6,407 bases of DNA from contig CAJUII010000143.1 of assembly GCA_910586405.1 (NCBI GenBank), forward strand, positions 1-6,407. Direction: 5' to 3'. The position numbers and the translations under genes are program-made. The notes beneath the pieces are model-generated. The model was not told where the DNA came from. It made no database searches and worked only from the letters and a program-made list of their open reading frames with translations. The stretch's first letter is position 1, and each line of letters starts with the position of its first letter. Origin of the DNA: an uncultured Lachnospiraceae bacterium. GTDB lineage: Bacteria; Bacillota; Clostridia; Lachnospirales; Lachnospiraceae. Of the stretch, positions 1 through 6,020 are shown piece by piece.

Positions 1-1052
1 TTCCTGTAGCATTCACAGCCATGCGCACCGCCCTTTCCATATAGTGCCCGCATCATATCATGCAACAGATAAAATACATCGCTCTGTTCCTTATCTGTAG
101 CCGAATCCTCATCTATTTTTTCTATTTGTTCAAGGACTCGGTCACAGAGTTCTTCTACGACCTCTGCCGCCCAGTTTGAGGACGCATCTACCAGATACCC
201 CAGCACCGCCTTTAGGTTCCTCTCTGCATACTCCCTGAAATAAGCTGCTGCCCGCACATCTTCCATATTGGCGAGCGCCTTAAAGGCGGCGTCTTTATTT
301 TTGCCACGCTCCTTCTTTGTCAGCTCCAAAAGAAGCGGCACATTATCCTGATGATGGCGCAGGGCAAAAATCAATGCCTGCCGTACTTCCTTCTGCGCAG
401 TGTCCAGCATTTTGATATAAAAATCATTGGCATCTGCCCCGGCAGCCGCCTCAATTACCTCGACACGCCGCACCATCTCTCTCTTGCCTGCGGGATCGAA
501 ATTCTGATACAGCAGCGGAAGGATACTCTTGTCCCTGTCCTCACAAAGCCATTTTGTCACATCGTTTGCAAACTCTGCGTAAGAAGCACCCAGTGCCTGC
601 ACGAGCGCGCATTTCACACGGTAATCCCTGAAAAGCTCAGGGTGTTCCTCGCGGATACGATAGGAGCTGCCGCCTGCTCCTTGCAGCCCCTCCAGCAATT
701 CCTTTAAGACTGAATACGGCGCATTGACAATCATGCCAGCCGCTGTCTCCTCCGACTCGAAGATCTCAATCGGAGTGACTTCTCCCTTTATGTCCACTGC
801 GCCAAGCGTGCAGATCACGGCGTCTGTAAGGGACACTGCCTCCAGCAAAACACCCTGTGGATTGAGTATGTCATTTGACAATAGCCGTTCTGTCAACTGC
901 CCCACTTTGGCAAAGACTGGTGATGCCGCCTCCAATGGCTTGAATGCCTCATATGTCCGCTTTAACCGAAAATCCTCGGCTAACAGGCTCGTCCCCGCCA
1001 TCGCTGCCGCACGGAGACGCTCCCGCAGTTCGTATATTGGTGTTGTATCCAT
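1..1052 (-). CDS. HEAT-like repeat protein, second paralogue (N-terminal 350 residues; runs off the left edge)
   Basis: This open frame has no stop from its ATG to the window edge, so the C-terminus is missing. The start is supported by GGAGGA at 1065-1060, seven bases upstream. The protein begins MDTTPIYELRERLRAA and aligns along its visible length with the 655-residue protein at 3418-5385. Roughly three quarters of the first 59 residues are identical, including the block EAFKPLE.ASPVFAKVGQLT. Later shared blocks are FRDYRVK/FKDYRVK, ALGASY, REMVRR/MEMVRR and KGKNK/RGKNK. The middle (about residues 190-290) reads as paired amphipathic helices like HEAT or armadillo scaffolds. It lacks the cysteine cluster that its paralogue has near residues 328-339; a short Asp/Ser/Lys-rich stretch stands there instead. 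No catalytic motif is visible, and no named family is assigned. It lies 44 nt downstream of mntA, probably in the same operon. The duplication is seen directly; a scaffold role is inferred. Confidence 0.85.
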   Translation of the reverse strand, partial: MDTTPIYELRERLRAAAMAGTSLLAEDFRLKRTYEAFKPLEAASPVFAKVGQLTERLLSNDILNPQGVLLEAVSLTDAVICTLGAVDIKGEVTPIEIFESEETAAGMIVNAPYSVLKELLEGLQGAGGSSYRIREEHPELFRDYRVKCALVQALGASYAEFANDVTKWLCEDRDKSILPLLYQNFDPAGKREMVRRVEVIEAAAGADANDFYIKMLDTAQKEVRQALIFALRHHQDNVPLLLELTKKERGKNKDAAFKALANMEDVRAAAYFREYAERNLKAVLGYLVDASSNWAAEVVEELCDRVLEQIEKIDEDSATDKEQSDVFYLLHDMMRALYGKGGAHGCECYR

Positions 1053-1093
1053 ACTTTATTCCTCCAAATAATTAAGAATTGGCACACGAATCC

Positions 1094-1101
1094 ATATCAA
1101 T
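1094..1101. repeat. 8-bp direct repeat ATATCAAT, copy at the mntA stop codon
   Basis: ATATCAAT here covers the mntA stop (TGA on the minus strand at 1099-1097). An identical copy covers the stop codon of the SWIM gene at 1895-1902. The two copies lie exactly 801 bp apart and bracket the hepT-mntA pair. They may be a target-site duplication or a short-homology insertion junction, but an 8-mer in AT-rich DNA can also arise by chance. Confidence 0.4.
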
Positions 1102-1438
1102 TCATCCACACAGTTTCCTTTTCTATTGTTTTATAAGCACTGCTGTTATTCACAGCCAATCCCATATCTAATAGCATTCTATCCATTTTGTCATCATCTT
1201 CCTTTAGCGCAGCTAAATCCACAATATCAAATTTAATTTTTATTTCTTTATTTAATGCGTCATACAATTTAAAATAATCTTCCCCAGATAATTCACCCTT
1301 GCCGGAGACTATAATATCCAAATCACTTTTTTCATTTGCCTGTCCCCGCGCATAAGAGCCTGCATATCCAAGCCTATATCCTAAGTTTAACTGCATCAAT
1401 GCCTTGAATACACAGTCAATCTCCTTCATTGACAGCAT
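1097..1438 (-). CDS. mntA: MntA-type minimal nucleotidyltransferase, antitoxin of a HEPN/MNT pair
   Basis: This is a 113-residue cytosolic protein of the minimal nucleotidyltransferase (MNT) fold. Residues 27-41 carry the signature GSX10DXD (G27, S28, D39, D41, in the context GSYARG...SDLDIIV). A third acidic residue sits at D71 (KFDIVD). These are the expected metal- and ATP-binding residues, so the enzyme looks intact. Characterised MntA antitoxins transfer AMP from ATP to a tyrosine of the partner HepT and so silence its RNase activity. The frame is open to 1465, but I place the start at 1438: AGGAGG at 1453-1448 lies nine bases upstream of that ATG, while the upstream ATGs at 1465 and 1459 overlap hepT and lack a comparable site. 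The AGGAGG overlaps the hepT stop codon, which suggests translational coupling. Base composition is AT-rich like hepT and unlike the flanking genes. The family call is firm; activity on this particular HepT is inferred. Confidence 0.92.
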   Translation of the reverse strand: MLSMKEIDCVFKALMQLNLGYRLGYAGSYARGQANEKSDLDIIVSGKGELSGEDYFKLYDALNKEIKIKFDIVDLAALKEDDDKMDRMLLDMGLAVNNSSAYKTIEKETVWMN

Positions 1439-1447
1439 AAAATAATA

Positions 1448-1453
1448 CCTCCT
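1448..1453 (-). promoter_or_regulatory. Ribosome binding site deciding the mntA start, overlapping the hepT stop
   Basis: The minus strand reads AGGAGG at 1453-1448 with a nine-base spacer to the ATG at 1438. Its first two bases are the last two of the hepT TAG stop (1454-1452). A ribosome finishing the toxin would thus stop on the antitoxin's binding site, consistent with coupled synthesis. Confidence 0.75.
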
Positions 1454-1835
1454 ATTCATTGGCATTTTTATGTTCCTGACAATATTTTATCCTATTCTTG
1501 ACCTGATCATAACTTCCATTTTGAATACAATCCTGCACAAAAGAAAACAAAACTTGTCTGTTTAGTTTTATATAATCATGTGCAATCATATTGCGTACAG
1601 GAACTAAATTTCCTGTACTGATAAAATTTAATACCTGATAAGAATCTGTTGTAAGCTGCCTGCTCAAACTATCAATTTGCAGTATACAAAATGAACAAAT
1701 ATCCATGCAATCCTCATTCAATGCAAATTCGAATGAAGTTTTGCACTGATATCTTTTTAATGCACTTTTTATTTTATCCATATACGTCAGTATTTTTAAT
1801 AATACTTGTACATCCCTTGCTAAAGTTTTCCCCAT
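1452..1835 (-). CDS. hepT: HepT-like HEPN-domain ribonuclease toxin
   Basis: This 127-residue all-helical protein belongs to the HepT/DUF86-type HEPN family. The defining motif RX4HXY is intact at R81-NMIA-H86-D-Y88 (sequence RNMIAHDY). In HEPN RNases the arginine and histidine form the active site at a dimer interface. In characterised HepT-MntA systems the tyrosine of this motif is the residue adenylylated by the antitoxin. Length is typical of the family. The start at 1835 has AAGGA about ten bases upstream, a moderate site, so the toxin may be translated less efficiently than the antitoxin, whose AGGAGG is stronger. The gene follows the SWIM gene by 62 nt and is followed by mntA after 13 nt. 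The DNA is AT-rich (1741-1800 has 14 G+C in 60). The fold and motif are clear from the sequence; toxicity and RNA target are inferred from the family. Confidence 0.9.
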   Translation of the reverse strand: MGKTLARDVQVLLKILTYMDKIKSALKRYQCKTSFEFALNEDCMDICSFCILQIDSLSRQLTTDSYQVLNFISTGNLVPVRNMIAHDYIKLNRQVLFSFVQDCIQNGSYDQVKNRIKYCQEHKNANE

Positions 1836-1858
1836 TTCTCACAAATCCTTGTTTGCAC

Positions 1859-1909
1859 AACAATTCAATAATTGTTATTTGAATAACTACTGCTATATCA
1901 ATACAGCAG
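1859..1909 (-). promoter_or_regulatory. Run of dyad symmetries between the SWIM gene and hepT
   Basis: Three inverted repeats are packed here. At 1890-1909 an 8-bp stem with one G-U pair (in the minus-strand RNA) and a 4-base loop spans the SWIM stop codon. At 1874-1887 GTTATT-TG-AATAAC is a perfect 6-bp dyad. At 1859-1876 AACAATT-CAAT-AATTGTT is a perfect 7-bp dyad that overlaps the previous one by three bases. None is followed by a clear T-run on the minus strand, so a strong terminator is unlikely. They could be operators for the toxin-antitoxin pair, an RNA processing site, or structure at a junction. No convincing -35/-10 pair was found here. Confidence 0.4.
1895..1902. repeat. 8-bp direct repeat ATATCAAT, copy at the SWIM gene stop codon
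   Basis: This is the second copy of the repeat at 1094-1101. It covers the TGA stop of the SWIM gene (1900-1898) and sits in the loop and inner stem of the hairpin at 1890-1909. Recombination between the copies would remove hepT-mntA and join the SWIM stop to the downstream paralogue with a 44-nt spacer, close to the 41-nt spacer on the other side of the SWIM gene. Confidence 0.4.
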
Positions 1910-3376
1910 CCGCACCACCGCATCATGTGTAACGATGCTGAGCGGCTGTACCATAAGTCTGCGGTTCTCTTTATTGTAGTAAAATGCACCCAAAAGTACC
2001 TGATTTTCAAGCAGAGAGGCACTCGGCAGCATGGAAAGGCGCGCGATTGTCTCCTCCAGCTCTGGCATATCGCCCAGCAGGATTGTGTCATTGTTCTTGT
2101 CCACCAGCACAAAATCTTCCCCTATTTTTCCAATCTGGTTAAAGGCGAGAAGCTTCACCATCATGGGCTGTGTCATTGCATTTTTGAGGAAATTTTTGAC
2201 GGCCTTTGCCTCCTGCTTGACAGAGGTCACTGCATGTTCAAAAACTGCATCATAATCTGATTTTTCGTACTCTCGGATCTGGGCACCGTCCCATCTCACG
2301 CGGACATTGCCGTCGCCCGGATAAAAGACGGCACTCGGAACCTTCGCAACGCCAAAGACCGTATCCTCCTGCTTGACGTATTTGAGTGATTTTAAAGGGC
2401 GGTAATTGTAGTTCATATAGACCTCGCCTGTGTCCAGATCTGCCCAGCAGCCTGTGTCGATGTACTCTTTTCTCGCCTCGTCATATGTCACCCAGAATGA
2501 AAGCTGCATCAGATTTGCATCCTTTTTGCTCTTGCCCAGCTCCTCTAACTCCGACAGCTTCCAGATACCGCCCAGCTCTTCATATAAAACGGTGTCCTCA
2601 AGCGTCACATCATCCTTCTCTAACTTCTCATTCAAATATTGGCGTGACTTTTTGATCAGTGTCCACAGCTTTTCCAGTACGCTGATCGCCGCATCGTAAT
2701 GAGACTCATCCTGATCTTTCTGAAATGCAGTGATCTCGATCAAAAGCTGGCTGCACAGCCGCTGCGGTCCCGGCAGATAATAGTCGCCCATCTGCTTTGC
2801 AAGCTGCTGATACGTCTTGAGCGAAGCGCCGCCAATCGTGCCAAGCCCCGCAGACATCAGGTCAATGACTACCTTTTCGACGAGGTCCAGCCCCTCTAGC
2901 TGTGTTTTGAGCTTCTTCACTCTTGCATTCTTCGCCGTCTTTGCGGCGGAAGCTTTTTTCTTCTCGGCCTTTTTCTTTTCCTCCTCGGTCATCTCGCTCT
3001 CTGGTTTTGCCACCTCGGCTGCCTTGTTTTCCTTTGCCTGCTTCTTCTCGCGCTTTTTCTGGATATCCTCCGGGATTTCGCAGATGTCAAAGGTCTTTTT
3101 CGCAAGCATCTCATACATCAGTGCCAGACTGTGCTTGCACGGAAACTGCCTGCTGGGGCAGGAACAGCGAAACACGGGATTATTTTCATCTATGTAGTCT
3201 GCCGATGTGATATAGTTGCTCTTGCCGCTGCCTGTGCACTCGCCCATATAGAATGTATCATCCTGCGACTGCTCTAATTTCACAAAGCCGCCTTTCTGTG
3301 ATATCTTTTTGCCGTTTGAAGCTGCCGCAGCGTTCGGCGCCAGCGCTAAGATTTGTTGTTCATTGATCTCTCTCAT
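1898..3376 (-). CDS. SWIM zinc-finger protein
   Basis: This is a 492-residue cytosolic protein. The SWIM zinc-binding motif CXCX6CXH lies at residues 71-82 (C71, C73, C80, H82; sequence CSCPSRQFPCKH), at the end of a predicted beta-rich N-terminal part. SWIM domains bind zinc and are associated with DNA or protein contacts. Residues about 106-157 form a highly charged Lys/Glu/Ala linker, probably helical or disordered. The rest (about 158-492) mixes helices with a beta-rich C-terminal part and carries no enzymatic motif I recognise. The start at 3376 has AAGGA about eleven bases upstream. The gene lies 41 nt after the 655-residue HEAT-like gene and is probably co-transcribed with it. Proteins of this kind commonly sit beside MoxR-type ATPase and VWA-domain genes (E. 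coli yehQ with yehL and yehP is comparable). The SWIM call is firm; the biological role is unknown. Confidence 0.9.
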   Translation of the reverse strand: MREINEQQILALAPNAAAASNGKKISQKGGFVKLEQSQDDTFYMGECTGSGKSNYITSADYIDENNPVFRCSCPSRQFPCKHSLALMYEMLAKKTFDICEIPEDIQKKREKKQAKENKAAEVAKPESEMTEEEKKKAEKKKASAAKTAKNARVKKLKTQLEGLDLVEKVVIDLMSAGLGTIGGASLKTYQQLAKQMGDYYLPGPQRLCSQLLIEITAFQKDQDESHYDAAISVLEKLWTLIKKSRQYLNEKLEKDDVTLEDTVLYEELGGIWKLSELEELGKSKKDANLMQLSFWVTYDEARKEYIDTGCWADLDTGEVYMNYNYRPLKSLKYVKQEDTVFGVAKVPSAVFYPGDGNVRVRWDGAQIREYEKSDYDAVFEHAVTSVKQEAKAVKNFLKNAMTQPMMVKLLAFNQIGKIGEDFVLVDKNNDTILLGDMPELEETIARLSMLPSASLLENQVLLGAFYYNKENRRLMVQPLSIVTHDAVVRLLY

Positions 3377-3417
3377 GTGATTTCGATTCCTTTCCTCTAT
3401 AAAATAATATGATAAGC

Positions 3418-5385
3418 CTACAACTGCTTCCTCAGCTTTTTGCTGTACTCTGCCACCTCCGCGGTCATGCCCTTGATCGTCTGCTCCTCCGCCAGCTTGA
3501 TAAATTCGTCAAGTTCTGCCAGCACTGCCTCCATGTCGCCCGGAAGCCTCTGGAAAAAGGCGCGTATCTGCCACGGTTCTCTGGCGATGATATTGCCAAG
3601 AACCAACGCAAAGACGCTCGAAAGCCCCTTGCATTTTTTCCATCCGCAGCTCTGCATATATTCCAGATAGGAATACAGCATTGAGGATGCGGGTGTTCCG
3701 CCATGCCGCCCAATCGCAAGACATCTGTCATAAAACCATTCTCCCACCTTAGCACATTCCGCCGGGTCGTCTTTGTTTGTCCATTGGTAAACCAGCTCGT
3801 CCCATCCTGCCTGCATCATCCAGTCTAAGATGGCTCTGTGTCCGGGAATATCTATTGTGCGCTTTACCTCCTCATCACTTCCCTGTGTGTGACCAGTCGC
3901 AACATACGCATGCCGCGACGCGTCCCACTGGATATACTGCAATGCAGCTTTGATTGCAGTCAGTTTATTCACATCAGCTTTCGCATAGACGCCATCACTT
4001 AACTGTGCATCAAACCATTCTGTACAGTGTTCATCGCGGCACAGCTTCACCAGTGACGCCGCTGTCAGAAAGTAGACATTCTCCTTTGCCTGCGCCATGA
4101 TAAAATCCGCTATTTGTGGTGCGTCATTCAGGACAAACGAGCTTGCCAGATGCATACCGATCACCTGATCCCACGGACGCTTCTTCTTGTCATTCCAGCT
4201 CTTATATCCGGTTGTGATGACATCATAATTCATATCTTTGCTGATGACTTTGAGCTCTTCCTGATGTGCAAGCAGCTCCTGATAACATGCAATCACTTCA
4301 TCGCCGCTCTTGCCGATCAGCGCCTCCACGCATTGACAAAACTCATATTTCAGGGTATTTTTGAGCGGGCATTTGTTCTCATCATCACAGTTACATTTGG
4401 CACAGATCTCATTGTCCGACCGCCTCAGCTCGTCCTTCGATGCCAGTACCTTCGCAAGCAGCTCCATACACAGCCGGGCAATCAGCTTTGACGCACTCTT
4501 TGTCGTCGATGTCAGCAGACATCTGCATACGGTTGAGAGCCCTTTCTTCGCCATTTTCTCATAAATGACAACCACTCTGTCGTCGTCCATACACCCCAGT
4601 GACTCAAGTGCCATCTCTTTATTTTTGCCCTTTTCTGTCTGTGCCAGTTGCAGCAGCAGTTCGATATTGGACTGGTCCAGACGCAGCAGGCGGAGCAGTT
4701 CCAGACGAATATCCTTCGTGGCATCTGGTAACATTTCCCGGTAAAAATCGTTCTCTTCTGCCCCGGCAATACTGCCAATCAATTGCAGTCTGCGCACCAT
4801 TTCCATTTTACCCTTTGGATTAAAATCCTTTTTTAACAACGGCACGATCGACGCATCCTCACAAAACAGCATTGTCTGCACCAGATCGGCAAGCTCTGAA
4901 TAAGAGGCGCCAAGCGCCTTCACCATCGCATATTTCACACGGTAATCCTTAAAAATCCAAGGTCTTGTGTTGTACAGCTCCTCCACATACGCATAGTGAC
5001 CGCTGCCGCTGGTCGTGAGTGCCTCGATCAAGCCCTTGATCTGCGAACAGGGCGCATGGATTGTCACACTCCTTGTATCCCCTGCCACACAGAATAGATC
5101 TGCCGTCTCGACCTTCCCCTCTGCGTCCACTGCTGCAAGAGTACAGACAACGGCATCGAGCAGTGCGATCGCGTCCAATAACGCAAGCTGTGGACAGGAA
5201 CAGTCTGGCGACAAAAGCTGTGCTGTCAGCTGCCCCACTTTCGCAAAGACGGGGGAAGCCGTCTCCAACGGTTTGAATGCTTCGAGGGCACGCCGCAGAC
5301 GGAAATCCTCCGACAACAAATTCGCCCCTGCGATAACGGCTGCGCGGAGCCGCTCCCGCAGTTCATATACTGGTTTTACATCCAT
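3418..5385 (-). CDS. HEAT-like repeat protein, first paralogue (655 residues)
   Basis: This is a complete, almost entirely helical cytosolic protein with no signal peptide or membrane segment. The start at 5385 has a strong AGGAGG at 5399-5394 with an eight-base spacer. Residues 1-56 (MDVKPVYELRERLRAA...SPVFAKVGQLT) are nearly shared with the truncated protein at 1-1052. Residues about 145-310 resemble HEAT/armadillo helix pairs, including MEMVRRLQLIG and IRLELLRLLRLDQSN. A cysteine cluster at C328, C331, C333 and C339 (CAKCNC...KC) could bind a metal; the paralogue does not have it. The C-terminal half (about 390-655) is Trp-rich and helical, with no catalytic motif I can name. The gene lies 24 nt after the thioesterase gene and 41 nt before the SWIM gene. 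A scaffold or partner role for the SWIM protein is inferred from adjacency only. I cannot assign it to a named family with confidence. Confidence 0.85.
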   Translation of the reverse strand: MDVKPVYELRERLRAAVIAGANLLSEDFRLRRALEAFKPLETASPVFAKVGQLTAQLLSPDCSCPQLALLDAIALLDAVVCTLAAVDAEGKVETADLFCVAGDTRSVTIHAPCSQIKGLIEALTTSGSGHYAYVEELYNTRPWIFKDYRVKYAMVKALGASYSELADLVQTMLFCEDASIVPLLKKDFNPKGKMEMVRRLQLIGSIAGAEENDFYREMLPDATKDIRLELLRLLRLDQSNIELLLQLAQTEKGKNKEMALESLGCMDDDRVVVIYEKMAKKGLSTVCRCLLTSTTKSASKLIARLCMELLAKVLASKDELRRSDNEICAKCNCDDENKCPLKNTLKYEFCQCVEALIGKSGDEVIACYQELLAHQEELKVISKDMNYDVITTGYKSWNDKKKRPWDQVIGMHLASSFVLNDAPQIADFIMAQAKENVYFLTAASLVKLCRDEHCTEWFDAQLSDGVYAKADVNKLTAIKAALQYIQWDASRHAYVATGHTQGSDEEVKRTIDIPGHRAILDWMMQAGWDELVYQWTNKDDPAECAKVGEWFYDRCLAIGRHGGTPASSMLYSYLEYMQSCGWKKCKGLSSVFALVLGNIIAREPWQIRAFFQRLPGDMEAVLAELDEFIKLAEEQTIKGMTAEVAEYSKKLRKQL

Positions 5386-5409
5386 CTTTCATACCTCCTA
5401 AATTCAAAG

Positions 5410-5838
5410 TCACTGCATCATCTTCCGAAAAGATGCATCGACCGCAGGATAATCGTGTTTCAGCGAAATGACATGTCCCTCCCGGTCCAGAAAACAATGC
5501 GTGCTGGTCCCTTTCGTTCGCAGCTCCCCGGTGCTGCTGTCAGTCATTTCGTATTCAAAATCCAGCCGCACACCATTATACTTTGTCACTTTGACCTGAA
5601 TCTGAACGGTGTCATCAAAATGCACCATCGCCTTATACTGGCAGGATACCGACACGACCGGGCTGATCACACCGCTTTGTTCCAAATCACAATACGAAAT
5701 GCCAAACTGGCTCATAGCGTCCATCCGCGCCTCCTCCATCCAACGGATATAATTGGAGTGGTGGACAATGCCCATCTGGTCTGTCTCATAGTATTTCGCA
5801 TGATGCAGGTATGGTTTGATATGATTTTCTGTGTTCAT
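5410..5838 (-). CDS. YbgC/FadM-like hotdog-fold acyl-CoA thioesterase
   Basis: The protein is 142 residues from the chosen start, the usual size of a single-domain 4HBT hotdog thioesterase. Residues 16-38 carry the family signature (YYETDQMGIVHHSNYIRWME). They include the catalytic-type aspartate D20, the glycine G23 and the VHHSNY segment leading into the central helix (EEAR). Such enzymes hydrolyse acyl-CoA thioesters in the cytosol; the acyl chain cannot be read from the sequence. The frame is open to an ATG at 5874, which would add 12 residues, but nothing resembling a ribosome binding site precedes that codon. The ATG at 5838 has AGGGGA at 5855-5850, eleven bases upstream, so I prefer it. 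The gene is first after the leader and lies 24 nt before the 655-residue HEAT-like gene. Co-transcription is likely; a functional link to the SWIM genes is not shown. Confidence 0.9.
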   Translation of the reverse strand: MNTENHIKPYLHHAKYYETDQMGIVHHSNYIRWMEEARMDAMSQFGISYCDLEQSGVISPVVSVSCQYKAMVHFDDTVQIQVKVTKYNGVRLDFEYEMTDSSTGELRTKGTSTHCFLDREGHVISLKHDYPAVDASFRKMMQ

Positions 5839-5884
5839 CTTACAGTGATTCCCCTTTTTTATGCGCAGCCTCATGCAAAAGAAG

Positions 5885-5904
5885 TATGCCGCAAAAGCGG
5901 CGTA
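5885..5904 (-). promoter_or_regulatory. Leader hairpin II, possible weak terminator or attenuator
   Basis: On the minus strand an 8-bp stem with one G-U pair (core GCCGC/GCGGC) closes a TTTT loop. It is followed by ATACTTCTTTTGC-like sequence, T-rich but interrupted. It lies between the promoter and the thioesterase gene. A second CGCCGC copy just upstream could compete for the same GCGGC arm. A switching role is speculative. Confidence 0.4.
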
Positions 5905-5917
5905 TGGGGCGCGCGGC

Positions 5918-5945
5918 GAGCAGGGAAGATGTCTCTTCCCTGCTT
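5918..5945 (-). promoter_or_regulatory. Leader hairpin I, long GC-rich stem-loop
   Basis: GCAGGGAAGA at 5920-5929 and TCTTCCCTGC at 5934-5943 are perfect reverse complements around a 4-base loop. A further A-T pair and a possible G-U pair extend the stem at its base. No T-run follows on the minus strand, and on the plus strand the trailing sequence is only loosely T-rich with no plus-strand gene before it. It is therefore more likely leader-RNA structure than a terminator. Confidence 0.55.
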
Positions 5946-6006
5946 AATTATATGTTTTTCCACTTTTCCTAAAGATTTGTTTAGATATATTCATGGAGTA
6001 ATTCAT
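5944..6006 (-). CDS. Possible 20-codon leader ORF
   Basis: An ATG at 6006 opens 20 sense codons ending in TAA at 5946-5944, one base before the perfect stem of hairpin I (the terminal A-T pair overlaps the stop). The product is basic and polar, beginning MNYSMNISKQ. An internal ATG lies at codon 5. No ribosome binding site is visible before either ATG, and the region is AT-rich, so chance is quite possible. The reason to record it is its position between a candidate promoter and two hairpins. Confidence 0.15.
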   Translation of the reverse strand: MNYSMNISKQIFRKSGKTYN

Positions 6007-6020
6007 CAAATCTAATAAAT

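Noticed and set aside
1774..2112. Minus-strand 112-codon frame overlapping the end of the SWIM gene and the hepT upstream region
   Set aside because: It runs in another frame through the SWIM coding sequence, has Trp/Cys-rich low-quality composition and no recognisable motif.
2930..3070. T/C-rich low-complexity stretch resembling a repeat array
   Set aside because: It is explained by Lys, Glu and Ala codons of the charged linker in the SWIM protein; there is no regular unit or spacer pattern, and no CRISPR array occurs in the window.
2386..3210. Several overlapping plus-strand frames opposite the SWIM gene, rich in Ser, Phe and Pro
   Set aside because: They mirror the Lys/Glu/Ala-rich linker and its flanks; they overlap each other and have no binding sites or motifs.
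4114..4491. Plus-strand 125-codon frame opposite the 655-residue gene
   Set aside because: Antisense shadow of a gene with a strong ribosome binding site and a paralogue.
5015..5401. Plus-strand 128-codon frame, similar to another plus frame at 724-1071
   Set aside because: The similarity is real, but it reflects the two minus-strand paralogues, whose shared N-termini are conserved in the minus frame.
5918..5945. Hairpin I as a plus-strand terminator
   Set aside because: No plus-strand gene precedes it and the following sequence lacks an uninterrupted T-run.
5455..6015. Plus-strand 186-codon frame
   Set aside because: It is antisense to the thioesterase gene and the leader; the minus-strand gene has a full family signature, and this frame has none.
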